Of a stretch of DNA of 31,119 bases, positions 24,331 to 31,119 are shown in pieces. A program made the position numbers and the translations under genes. Within the stretch, counting starts at the first letter, position 1. Each line of letters starts with the position of its first letter. The notes under the pieces were generated by a model. It was not told where the DNA came from, searched no databases, and saw only the letters and a program-made list of their open reading frames with translations. This DNA comes from Candidatus Moranbacteria bacterium CG_4_8_14_3_um_filter_41_13 (GTDB lineage: Bacteria; Patescibacteriota; Minisyncoccia; Moranbacterales; UBA1568): assembly GCA_002782305.1 (NCBI GenBank), contig PFHN01000030.1, positions 1-31,119 on the forward strand. The letters run 5' to 3'.

Positions 24331-25227
24331 ATGCTGAATATCATTCAAAAAAGAGTTTATACCTATATTTTCTCCATCATCACTGTGGTGATGAGTATCT
24401 TCGCCATTTCTTTTTGGGGGCTCAATCTTGGTATTGATTTCAAAGGAGGCACACTGATGGAAATACAATTTTCGAAGACAGCGCCAGCCGTACCAGAAGT
24501 GACAACGGCACTTGCAGACATCACCCTTCAGAGTCTGACGATACAACCGACCGGAGAAAATACGCTCTTCCTTCGTTATCTCGCTTCCGATGAAACTGTC
24601 AACGAGCAAGTACTCGAAAAACTCAAAACCTTTGATACTGATTTGAAACTTTTGCGTACGGATTTTATCGGTGGTTCAGTGTCTGATCAGATCAAGAAGC
24701 AGGCGATTATTGGCATCATTCTTTCAGTTATCGGTATCGCACTCTATATTGCTTGGGCGTTTCGTCGTGTATCTGGAGCCGTCACAAGTTTTGAATTTGG
24801 ACTTAGTGCCATCATCGCCCTCATTCACGATATCGTGATTACTATCGGTATCTTTGCTTTCCTTGGTAAGTTTTATGGTATCGAAGTTGGTGTGCCTTTT
24901 GTTGCTGCTCTCCTCACTATTTTGGGTTATTCTGTGAACGATACCATTGTGGTGTACGATAGAGTACGTGAGAATCTCCTCCGTGCTCACAAGAAAGAAG
25001 ACTTTGAAATCACCGTCAATCGGTCACTCAATGAAACCCTCGGTCGCTCATTTAGTACGTCTTTTACAGTTATGATTACGCTCCTTGCGATTACGCTTTT
25101 CGGTGGTGAGAGTATTCGTTACTTTACTCTTGCTATCCTCGTAGGTGTGGCGTTTGGTACATATTCTTCTGTGTATGTTGCGTCAGCCCTTCTCGTTACT
25201 CGGTACAAAATGAAGATGAATAAATGA
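24331..25227 (+). CDS. secF: Protein translocase subunit SecF
   Basis: This is the partner of SecD in the accessory Sec complex. The protein has 298 aa, with a first membrane helix (about 10-30), GIDFKGG (34-40) at the start of the extracytoplasmic domain, and five C-terminal helices. The conserved parts are ALIHDIVITIGIFAF, ILGYSVNDTIVVYDRVREN and RSLNETLGRSFSTS with the usual spacing. Unlike SecD it carries no extra domain. It starts 9 bases after secD and is certainly in the same transcript. The AT-rich inverted repeat follows the stop codon immediately. Confidence 0.96.
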   Translation: MLNIIQKRVYTYIFSIITVVMSIFAISFWGLNLGIDFKGGTLMEIQFSKTAPAVPEVTTALADITLQSLTIQPTGENTLFLRYLASDETVNEQVLEKLKTFDTDLKLLRTDFIGGSVSDQIKKQAIIGIILSVIGIALYIAWAFRRVSGAVTSFEFGLSAIIALIHDIVITIGIFAFLGKFYGIEVGVPFVAALLTILGYSVNDTIVVYDRVRENLLRAHKKEDFEITVNRSLNETLGRSFSTSFTVMITLLAITLFGGESIRYFTLAILVGVAFGTYSSVYVASALLVTRYKMKMNK

Positions 25228-25364
25228 AAAATGAAAATATCAAAAATCAAAGTGACAATACAAAATACAAAAATGTTTGGAATAAAAAATGGTTTTAAAA
25301 TTTTTTTTATTTTAATTTTTAAATTGTAGTTTTACATTTTGATTTTTTAATTTTACATTTACTT
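25228..25364. repeat. Very AT-rich imperfect inverted repeat between secF and the next gene
   Basis: The left arm (about 25228-25280, many AAATG/AAAATC units) pairs imperfectly with the right arm (about 25300-25363); both contain AAAAATCAAA as a shared core when the right arm is read on the other strand. A T-rich run lies near the centre. Base composition is much more AT-rich than neighbouring genes. It could fold as a long weak hairpin and end the secDF transcript. Similar AT-rich A/C and T/G arrays are scattered in some Parcubacteria intergenic regions, from memory only. A 32-codon frame inside it looks fortuitous. Confidence 0.5.
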
Positions 25365-25682
25365 ATGAAATGGAATCCATTTTCCGCCAAAGGCGGATCC
25401 GCCTCGGGAGGAAAAAAAGACGATGAGAAAAAAGAAGAGCTTCCAAATATCCCTGGGATGCCTGATATGAAAGATATGAATATGTTTCAGCGTTTTGCGA
25501 TGAAGAAACTTATGAATATGAGCCCCGCAGAACGTGAGAAGATGATGAAGAAAGCAATGACACCAAAAAATATTGAGAAGAATAAAGATGAAATCCTCTC
25601 AACACTCGAATCAATGCGCAAAGCCGGTCAGATTTCTGATGATCAATACCGTCTGACAAAAGCCAAACTCGGCCTCAAATAA
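25365..25682 (+). CDS. Small protein with SHOCT-like C-terminus, unknown function
   Basis: This protein of 105 aa is highly charged and Met/Lys-rich. Residues 7-16 are a Ser/Gly/Ala linker read from a GC-rich palindromic element. A Met/Pro-rich middle (about 27-68) includes MPDMKDMNM. The C-terminal 30 residues (EILSTLESMRKAGQISDDQY and the Lys/Leu end) resemble the SHOCT short helical domain, in which a leucine-rich helix and a G-x-I-turn lead to a K-x-L-L helix. No membrane segment is evident. It has no clear Shine-Dalgarno or promoter, and it sits between the AT-rich repeat and tyrS, 31 bases before the latter. Function is not assignable. Confidence 0.75.
   Translation: MKWNPFSAKGGSASGGKKDDEKKEELPNIPGMPDMKDMNMFQRFAMKKLMNMSPAEREKMMKKAMTPKNIEKNKDEILSTLESMRKAGQISDDQYRLTKAKLGLK
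25383..25412. repeat. GC-rich palindromic element inside a coding region
   Basis: TCCGCC, AAA, GGCGGA (25383-25397) is a perfect 6-bp hairpin; GGCGGATCCGCC (25392-25403) is a 12-base perfect palindrome overlapping it; the final TCGGGAGGA completes two 15-base near-repeats (11 of 15 identical) encoding SAKGG and SASGG. It is far richer in GC than its flanks and exactly fits the reading frame. It resembles dispersed palindromic repeats of CPR genomes, but copies elsewhere cannot be checked here. Confidence 0.6.
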
Positions 25683-25713
25683 TTTTGTGTGATCGAAGAG
25701 TAAACCAAGAATT

Positions 25714-26907
25714 ATGGAAAATAAAGAACAGCAAATAGAAGAACTCCTTACTCGCGGTGTTGCAGAAGTGATTGACAAAGAGCATCTGAGAAAGCGATTA
25801 CTTTCAGGTGAGAAACTTCGTATCAAGCTCGGTATTGATCCGACCAGTCCAAACATCCATATCGGGCGGGCAGTATTGCTCCTGAAGCTTCGTGATTTCC
25901 AAAATCTCGGTCACAAGATTATTTTTATAGTCGGTGATTTTACCGGTCAGATTGGTGATACTTCTGACAAAGATTCGGAACGACCGATGCTCTTGCAAGA
26001 ACAGGTTGTAAGTAATATGCAAAATTATTTAGAGCAAGCTTTCAAGATTCTCGATAGAGAAAAAACAGAAACTCATTATAATTCAGAATGGTTGTCAAAA
26101 ATAGATTTGCTTGAACTAGGAAAGATGGCGAGTGTATTTAGTCTTCATGAATTCGCGTCTCGCGAAGTGATTGCAAGACGTCTTTCAACAGGGAAGAGAG
26201 TTTCGTTTCACGAGATGCTTTACCCATTGTTTCAGGGATATGATTCCATAGCTGTCAAGGCTGATGTTGAAATTGGAGGTACTGATCAGCGTTTCAATCT
26301 GCTCGCTGGTCGCACACTGCAACCAAAATATGATCAAGAGCCTCAAGATGTTTTGATGACGAATCTTATTTTAGGTACGGATGGTCGCAAGATGAGCTCT
26401 AGCTGGGGCAATACGATCAATCTGCTCGACACTCCAAACGATATGTTCGGGAAAGTGATGAGCGTTCCTGATGAGCTCATTATGAGTTATTTCGTGCACT
26501 GTACTCGGGTATCGATGACAGATATTGCCAAGATAGCCGAAGATATTGTGACCGGTGCCAATCCGAGAGATGCCAAAGTAAGACTCGCGAGGGAAATCGT
26601 CGCTCTGTATCATGGCGCAGACGAAGCCGAGAAAGCGGAAGCATATTTTATTGACACATTTTCGAAGAAACATATTCCAGAAGATGTGAAAGAAATACAT
26701 TGTCAGGAGGGATCGAAACTTCTTGATGTTTTGGTACAGCAGAATCTTGCAGAGAGCAAATCAGATGCGCGCCGGAAGATGGAACAAGGTGGCGTATCGA
26801 TCGATGATAAAAAAATAACCGACATCAGCACACTTGTAGACAAGAATTTTGCAGGCAAAGTGCTTCGTGTTGGGAAGAAAGATTTCGCACGTATTCTTTT
26901 TGAGTAA
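25714..26907 (+). CDS. tyrS: Tyrosyl-tRNA synthetase
   Basis: This class I aminoacyl-tRNA synthetase charges tRNA-Tyr. The protein has 397 aa, normal for the family. It has IDPTSPNIHIGR with the HIGH-type motif HIGR at 49-52, the tyrosine-binding region KADVEIGGTDQRFN, and the KMSKS-type loop as KMSSS (226-230) followed by WGN. The C-terminal S4-like RNA-binding domain (about 336-397) contains SDARRKMEQGGVSIDDKKI. The KMSSS form differs from the commonest KMSKS but keeps the first Lys; it looks like a lineage variant, not damage. It lies 31 bases after the small SHOCT-like gene and 26 bases before pheS. Confidence 0.96.
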   Translation: MENKEQQIEELLTRGVAEVIDKEHLRKRLLSGEKLRIKLGIDPTSPNIHIGRAVLLLKLRDFQNLGHKIIFIVGDFTGQIGDTSDKDSERPMLLQEQVVSNMQNYLEQAFKILDREKTETHYNSEWLSKIDLLELGKMASVFSLHEFASREVIARRLSTGKRVSFHEMLYPLFQGYDSIAVKADVEIGGTDQRFNLLAGRTLQPKYDQEPQDVLMTNLILGTDGRKMSSSWGNTINLLDTPNDMFGKVMSVPDELIMSYFVHCTRVSMTDIAKIAEDIVTGANPRDAKVRLAREIVALYHGADEAEKAEAYFIDTFSKKHIPEDVKEIHCQEGSKLLDVLVQQNLAESKSDARRKMEQGGVSIDDKKITDISTLVDKNFAGKVLRVGKKDFARILFE

Positions 26908-26927
26908 ATTGAGAAAACTGTTAGAAT
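26900..26927 (+). promoter_or_regulatory. pheS promoter placed for a leaderless mRNA
   Basis: TTGAGT (26900-26905, four of six), a 16-base spacer and TAGAAT (26922-26927, five of six) lie so that the ATG at 26934 begins exactly 6 bases after the -10 box. The expected start point is the A of ATG. There is no Shine-Dalgarno motif before pheS, which fits. Confidence 0.5.
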
Positions 26928-26933
26928 AGCATT

Positions 26934-27974
26934 ATGATACAAGAACGCATCAACAAAATAGCGAAGGAGGCAGAGTCGTCGCTCTCATCGGTGCAGACGA
27001 CTGCTGATTTGGAATTATGGGAAGTGAAATATCTCGGACGCAAGAGTGAATTGAATGAAATTTTGAAAGGACTGCGAGATATGACTCCTGATGAGAAAAA
27101 AATCATCGGTCCGCTCGGGAACACTACGAAGCAAACCCTGTTCCGTATTTTCGAAGAAGCAAAAAATACTCTCGCAGAAAAAAGTATTGACTGGGAGAAA
27201 GAACGCATCGATGTGACAGCTCCTGGCACACTGCATACATTTGGACATTTGCACCCGATTACGCTTCTTGAGAATGAAGTCCAAGATATTTTTTCTTCGA
27301 TGGGTTTCACGATTGCTGATGGTCCAGAACTCGAAACAGAGCATAATAATTTCGACGCCCTCAATTTTCCCGCAGACCATCCAGCTCGCGATATGCAAGA
27401 CACTTTCTGGCTCGAGGAAGACAAGAAATCGAAAGAACATCATCTGCTCAGGACGCAAACCTCGACAGTCCAAGTTCGTTTTATGGAAGCCAACAAACCG
27501 CCGTTTCGTGTCATTGTCCCAGGCAAGGTATTTCGAAATGAAGCCACCGATGCTTCACACGAGTTTGCTTTTCATCAATTTGAATGTCTGATGGTAGGGA
27601 ACGAAGGCGAAGTCACTGTCGCAACGTTCAAATATGTTGCAGAAACATTTTTCAGTCAATTTTTCGGGAAACATGTCGATGTACGTTTGCGCCCGAGCTT
27701 CTTTCCGTTTACTGAACCGTCTTTTGAATTTGATATTAGTTGCATTATTTGCGATGGTAAAGGATGCTCCGCCTGCAAACAAACGGGTTGGCTCGAAATC
27801 GGCGGTGCAGGTATGGTCAACCAAAAAGTTTTCGAAGCAGTAGGATACAAACGAGGCAAATATCAAGGATTCGCGTGGGGATTTGGACTCACTCGTTTGG
27901 CAATGATGAAGTACAAAATTGCCGATATTCGTCTGCTGATGTCTAGCGATCTGCGTTTCATTCGTCAATTTTAG
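26934..27974 (+). CDS. pheS: Phenylalanyl-tRNA synthetase alpha subunit
   Basis: This is the catalytic subunit of the alpha2-beta2 class II enzyme that charges tRNA-Phe. The protein has 346 aa, with an N-terminal coiled coil (about 1-90), motif 1/2 region with LLRTQTSTVQVR and FRVIVPGKVFRNEATDASH, EFHQFEC-type core written here as FAFHQFECLMVG, SFEFDI, and motif 3 GFAWGFGLTRLAMMKY. A four-Cys knuckle (Cys270, Cys273, Cys278, Cys281) precedes TGWLEIGGAGMV; such CxxC-GC-xxC insertions occur in many PheS and may bind zinc. pheT follows after 37 bases, the usual pairing. Confidence 0.97.
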   Translation: MIQERINKIAKEAESSLSSVQTTADLELWEVKYLGRKSELNEILKGLRDMTPDEKKIIGPLGNTTKQTLFRIFEEAKNTLAEKSIDWEKERIDVTAPGTLHTFGHLHPITLLENEVQDIFSSMGFTIADGPELETEHNNFDALNFPADHPARDMQDTFWLEEDKKSKEHHLLRTQTSTVQVRFMEANKPPFRVIVPGKVFRNEATDASHEFAFHQFECLMVGNEGEVTVATFKYVAETFFSQFFGKHVDVRLRPSFFPFTEPSFEFDISCIICDGKGCSACKQTGWLEIGGAGMVNQKVFEAVGYKRGKYQGFAWGFGLTRLAMMKYKIADIRLLMSSDLRFIRQF

Positions 27975-28011
27975 ATTTTTATACACGTGAATTATTGAGA
28001 GTAAGAAATTT

Positions 28012-30405
28012 ATGTACTATCCATACCATTTGATCAAAGAGCTTTCTGGCACGAAGAAGACAAAAGAGCAATTAGCCCATCTGCTTTTGAAACATTCTTT
28101 CGAGGTAGAGGGTATTGAGAAATTTCCTCACGGCATAGATGGCGTGATTATTGGTCACGTCCTTTCAGTGAAACAGCATCCTGACGCAGACAAACTCCAT
28201 GTCACAGAAATCGAAGTCGGGAAGAAAGATGTGCGTACGATTGTGTGTGGTGCTCCCAATATCGTTGAAGGACAGAAAGTAGCCGTTGCTCTTCCTGGTA
28301 CAGATTTGCCAGGAGGGGTGCACATCACGACTGCGAAACTGCGTGGCATCGAATCAGATGGAATGGTCTGTTCTGCGAAAGAGCTCGGACTCGGCGATGA
28401 TCACACAGGCATTTTGGTACTTGATGAAACCGCTCCGGTTGGTGCTTCTTTCGCTAAATTTATTGGTATTGACGACAGTATTATCGAGGCCAAGGTACTC
28501 CCTGATCGTGGTTCTGATGCGATAGCGTATCTGGGATTTGCGAGAGAAATTTCTGCGCTCGATAGACACACTCCGCATTTGATTGAGAAGAAAGTAAAAC
28601 CACTTCGTATTCCGGCGTACAACCGTTCACCCAAAGTAGTGATCGAAGACAAGAAAGCCTGTCTGCGTTATCTCGGACTTTCTTTCACCAATATTACTAT
28701 AGAGGAATCACCGCTCTGGCTCAAAGTACATTTGATACTGGCAGGACTTCGTCCAATAAACAACATTGTTGATATTACGAACTATTTGATGCTTCTTACT
28801 GGGCAACCACTGCATGCTTTTGATACCGATATGCTCGCGGGCGCCATCACTGTTCGCAAAGCGAAGAAAAATGAGAAATTGACGCTTCTGTCTGGTGAAG
28901 TGAAAAAACTTTCTCTTGATGATTTGGTGATTGCCGATACGAAGAAGGCTCTCGCACTGGCGGGCGTTATGGGTGGCAAAGGTTCTGGTATGAGCGAAAC
29001 AACGAAAAATATTTTTCTTGAAATTGCAACGTTTGATGCTTCGACTATCCGTCGTACGAAGAATAGACACAATCTCTCGACCGATGCGAGCTTCCGTTAT
29101 GAACGTGGTCTTGATCCCAACCTTCCTCCGAGTGTAGCGAGCGAAGCCGTGAAACTTGTGACTACTTTGGCGCATGGCAAGTTGATGGGGATGCGAGATA
29201 TCTATCCGACCGTGATGAAACCATGGAAGGTTCTGCTGACTGTTGATCGTGTTGAGAAAATGCTCGGTACGAAAGTGCCACTTTTCGAAGTAGTACAGTA
29301 TCTCGCACTGCTCGGACTGACTGTGAAGAAAGTTGTCGATCAGAAAGTTCTCGAAGTCATTGTGCCGACTCGTCGTCCTGATCTCCGTGACGAATGGGAC
29401 CTCATCGAAGAAATCGGTCGTATGCGCGGTTATGATACTGTGCCTGCTACTCCTCCGCTTCTACCGCTGACTCCAGGCACGAAAAATCCCGCCAAGACTT
29501 TTGAACGCGAAGCCAAATCCACTCTGGCACATATCGGTTTCGATGAGATTATGACGTACTCTTTCTACGGAGAAAAAGAAGCCATCGCTACTTCTCTCCC
29601 GATTGACATCCATCCGAAACTTGCGAACCCACTGACGCCGGATCAGAAACTTCTGCGTGTATCGATTCTTCCGCTTATGCTTCGCAAAACGAAAGAGAAC
29701 CTGCGTTCTTTCCCATCCTTTGATATGTTCGAATGGGGGAGCGTCTTTTCAAAACAGGTGAAGTCACATATCTTAGAAGAGAAAAAAACGGTAGGGCTTA
29801 TCTCGGTGATGTCAAAGAAGAGCGATGATGGTGAAGCTTTTTTCGCTCTCAAGGGAAAAGTGATGGCTTTCTTAGGATCACTTCATATAGAGAGTGATCA
29901 GATTACTTTCGAAGACAAAAAATCATTTTCTCTTTTCTCATTGGGACAGATGTTCCACGAGACACGCTCTGCTGTACTCTCGGTTGCTGGGAAACCTGTG
30001 GGAATAATAGGGGAGTTTCATCCGAAAACGCTCAAGGCTTTTGGTTTGGAAAACCGTTTGGCAGGAGCAGAATTTTTCGTGGACGAATTAGCTCTTCTTC
30101 AAAAGAAAGACATTCTTTTCACGCCTATTCAAAAATTCCCATACGCAGTACGTGATATCTCACTTACCTGTCCGAAGCAAGTGACAGTGAGCGCTCTTGA
30201 GAAATTAATTCTGAAAGCCGGAGCACCACTTCTGAAACACATCGAACTTTTTGATATTTACAAACAAGGGGAAGAAAAGAGTTTTGCTTTTCACCTTTCT
30301 TTTGGAGCAGAAGACAAGACCCTCTCGAGTGATGAGATGGACGCCTCTTTTGACCAGATTGTCGCTTCTGCTAGCAAGCAGTTTTCCGCTAGAATGAGGC
30401 TTTAG
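28012..30405 (+). CDS. pheT: Phenylalanyl-tRNA synthetase beta subunit
   Basis: This is the second subunit of PheRS, needed for tRNA binding and editing. The protein has 797 aa, normal for the full bacterial form. In order: the N-terminal OB-fold tRNA-binding domain with HPDADKLHVTEI and VCGAPN (about 40-150); the B3/B4 editing domain (about 205-390) with RPINNIVDITNYLML, GQPLHAFD and GVMGG; the B5 domain (about 400-475) with VPTRRPDL; the catalytic-like core with DLIEEIGRMRGYD; and the C-terminal FDX-ACB anticodon domain (about 705-797) with FPYAVRDISL. No frameshift is seen. The strong rnpB promoter begins 14 bases after the stop. Confidence 0.97.
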   Translation: MYYPYHLIKELSGTKKTKEQLAHLLLKHSFEVEGIEKFPHGIDGVIIGHVLSVKQHPDADKLHVTEIEVGKKDVRTIVCGAPNIVEGQKVAVALPGTDLPGGVHITTAKLRGIESDGMVCSAKELGLGDDHTGILVLDETAPVGASFAKFIGIDDSIIEAKVLPDRGSDAIAYLGFAREISALDRHTPHLIEKKVKPLRIPAYNRSPKVVIEDKKACLRYLGLSFTNITIEESPLWLKVHLILAGLRPINNIVDITNYLMLLTGQPLHAFDTDMLAGAITVRKAKKNEKLTLLSGEVKKLSLDDLVIADTKKALALAGVMGGKGSGMSETTKNIFLEIATFDASTIRRTKNRHNLSTDASFRYERGLDPNLPPSVASEAVKLVTTLAHGKLMGMRDIYPTVMKPWKVLLTVDRVEKMLGTKVPLFEVVQYLALLGLTVKKVVDQKVLEVIVPTRRPDLRDEWDLIEEIGRMRGYDTVPATPPLLPLTPGTKNPAKTFEREAKSTLAHIGFDEIMTYSFYGEKEAIATSLPIDIHPKLANPLTPDQKLLRVSILPLMLRKTKENLRSFPSFDMFEWGSVFSKQVKSHILEEKKTVGLISVMSKKSDDGEAFFALKGKVMAFLGSLHIESDQITFEDKKSFSLFSLGQMFHETRSAVLSVAGKPVGIIGEFHPKTLKAFGLENRLAGAEFFVDELALLQKKDILFTPIQKFPYAVRDISLTCPKQVTVSALEKLILKAGAPLLKHIELFDIYKQGEEKSFAFHLSFGAEDKTLSSDEMDASFDQIVASASKQFSARMRL

Positions 30406-30418
30406 ACTGGTTTTGTAC

Positions 30419-30447
30419 TGGACAAAATATTGTTTTTGTGCTATAAT
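30419..30447 (+). promoter_or_regulatory. Strong rnpB promoter
   Basis: TGGACA (30419-30424, five of six), a 17-base spacer and a perfect TATAAT (30442-30447), preceded by TG at 30439-30440 as an extended -10. This is the best promoter in the window, as expected for an abundant stable RNA. Expected start is near 30454, so the first 35 or so bases may be a leader that is trimmed off. Confidence 0.8.
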
Positions 30448-30490
30448 TGCAATTGTGTCTGATGAAGATACAGCGTTTTCTTTTTTCGTT

Positions 30491-30872
30491 CTTTTCTAGA
30501 ACAGATTGGGCTATCACACGGCCGTTTCTTCGGAAGCGGAGTGAGGAAAGTCCGGACACTTGGCTATCTCAGATAGCGAGGGTAATGGGTAACTCCCATA
30601 CACCGTGAGGTGCGAGGTGCGAGCAGAGACGCCTGATACGAAAGACGTCAGGCAACCCGCAAGGGTTGAGTCTTCGTATAAGCTGAGGGTCGCAAGATTC
30701 TGAGCGAAGTCGAAGAGTGAAACGGCTAAATCCTTACCTGAGTGCAAGGTCGCGCTCTGAGCAATCGGAGAGAACCGCAAAGAGCTTGCTGGTAACAGCA
30801 AGACAAGATAAATCATAGTCGCCTCTCGCAAGAGAGAAACAGAATCCGGCTTATAGATCTGTTCTAGAAAAG
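30491..30872 (+). ncRNA. rnpB: RNase P RNA (bacterial, A-type)
   Basis: This is the catalytic RNA that matures tRNA 5' ends. The hallmark 5' core GAGGAAAGTCCGGAC (about 30542-30556) and the 3' core AGAATCCGGCTTATAG (30841-30856) form P4 and its joins. The internal conserved parts GTGAAACGGCTAAATCC (about 30718-30734) and AAGATAAATCATAGTCGCC (about 30805-30823) are also present. P3 is a 7-bp stem capped by TTCG near 30523-30540. The ends are set by a perfect 16-bp P1 stem: CTTTTCTAGAACAGAT (30491-30506) with its complement at 30857-30872. No terminator T tract follows at once. It fills the gap between pheT and the sugar transferase. Exact mature ends are approximate. Confidence 0.95.
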
Positions 30873-30918
30873 AGCAAGAAATGGTATAGTGTATATAGCG
30901 AAGTAAAGAAGTGAAAAT

Positions 30919-31119
30919 ATGAAACGTTCAGAAATATTTTTTGGTGTTATCCAAGTCCCTGTGGACTTTTTGATGATTCTCCTCGCATCTGCTACAGCAT
31001 ATTTTTTGCGCGGTTTGCCGATACTCGAGGGATATGTTTCTCGTGTTTTTACATTGACATTCCGAGATTATCTTGATTTCGCGCTGATGATAGCGCCTTT
31101 TTTCATTTTCATTCTGGCG
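30919..31119 (+). CDS. Polyprenyl-phosphate sugar-1-phosphate transferase, N-terminal fragment (runs off the window)
   Basis: The first 67 codons of a gene cut by the right edge are visible. The protein begins MKRSEIFFGVIQVPVDFLMI and shows two hydrophobic stretches (about residues 9-30 and 51-67) separated by a polar loop with an Arg at the membrane boundary. This is the N-terminal multi-helix start of WbaP/PssY-type transferases that load the first sugar phosphate onto undecaprenyl phosphate; the catalytic C-terminal domain lies outside. No strong promoter or Shine-Dalgarno is seen. If correct, it would begin the glycan pathway that the glycosyltransferases near 5100-7469 extend. The call rests on recalled resemblance of the N-terminus only. 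Confidence 0.6.
   Translation, partial: MKRSEIFFGVIQVPVDFLMILLASATAYFLRGLPILEGYVSRVFTLTFRDYLDFALMIAPFFIFILA

Noticed and set aside
25231..25329. Small frame of 32 residues starting with ATG just after secF
   Set aside because: It is made of the AT-rich repeat itself, is almost only Lys/Ile/Phe/Asn, and shows no ribosome site; it is treated as chance.
27740..27790. Four-Cys cluster in PheS as a novel insertion
   Set aside because: Comparable CxxC plus GCxxC knuckles before the GWLEI stretch are found in many bacterial PheS proteins, so it is not unusual.
30514..30831. Minus-strand frame of 105 codons in the rnpB region
   Set aside because: The region is RNase P RNA by its conserved core sequences; the frame is an antisense shadow.
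1..31119. tRNA genes, CRISPR arrays, insertion sequences, phage genes and toxin-antitoxin pairs
   Set aside because: I looked for tRNA T-loop patterns, regularly spaced repeats, transposase motifs and small toxin-antitoxin pairs and saw none that I could support.

Overview
The window reads as a compact stretch of a bacterial chromosome from the Candidate Phyla Radiation (Patescibacteria), most likely a Parcubacteria-like lineage. This rests on the mix of short intergenic gaps, moderate-to-low GC, many genes without a clear Shine-Dalgarno site, and CPR-style genes: ABC-F proteins, a TyrRS with a KMSSS loop, PheS with a CxxC/CxxC knuckle, a class A PBP, SecDF, and a polyprenyl-phosphate glycosyl-1-phosphate transferase N-terminus. 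TGA acts as a stop codon and TGG encodes Trp, so this is not a code-25 lineage. I see no phage, IS, CRISPR or tRNA.

Layout. Positions 1-1582: a terminator-like hairpin and an ABC-F ATPase. Positions 1579-4994 (minus strand): a three-gene set of a GT-C membrane glycosyltransferase, a single-pass surface protein and a small membrane protein. Positions 5100-8422 (plus): two GT-B glycosyltransferases and a UDP-glucuronate-4-epimerase-like enzyme, a cell-surface glycan module that starts divergently from the GT-C gene. Positions 8456-10776: an unknown membrane protein, then dnaJ behind a CIRCE/HrcA operator and closed by a strong intrinsic terminator. Positions 10798-13726: a receiver-domain protein lacking the phospho-acceptor Asp, RecJ and RNase HI. 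Positions 13754-18016: a MacAB-type exporter with one adaptor, one ATPase and two paralogous permeases. Positions 18023-20125 (minus): a bifunctional class A penicillin-binding protein. Positions 20234-22557: a NUDIX hydrolase and a second ABC-F protein. Positions 22591-25227: secD-secF. Positions 25231-25682: an AT-rich inverted repeat and a small SHOCT-like protein. Positions 25714-30405: tyrS, pheS and pheT. Positions 30419-30872: a strong promoter and RNase P RNA. Position 30919 to the edge: the start of a sugar-phosphate transferase.

The genes fall into a few working groups. Envelope glycan and peptidoglycan synthesis comprises the glycosyltransferases, epimerase, PBP1A and the terminal sugar transferase. 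Export and folding comprises SecDF, the MacAB-like exporter and DnaJ. Translation comprises TyrRS, PheRS, RNase P and the ABC-F proteins. DNA maintenance comprises RecJ and RNase HI.

The most striking observation is a parvulin-type peptidyl-prolyl isomerase segment embedded in the extracytoplasmic part of SecD, with its strands apparently in circularly permuted order. Other points to check are the CIRCE site merged with the dnaJ -35 box, the Asp-to-Gly pseudo-receiver, two promoters placed exactly for leaderless mRNAs, a palindromic GC-rich 30-base element read in frame inside a small gene, and a long perfect P1 stem on RNase P RNA.
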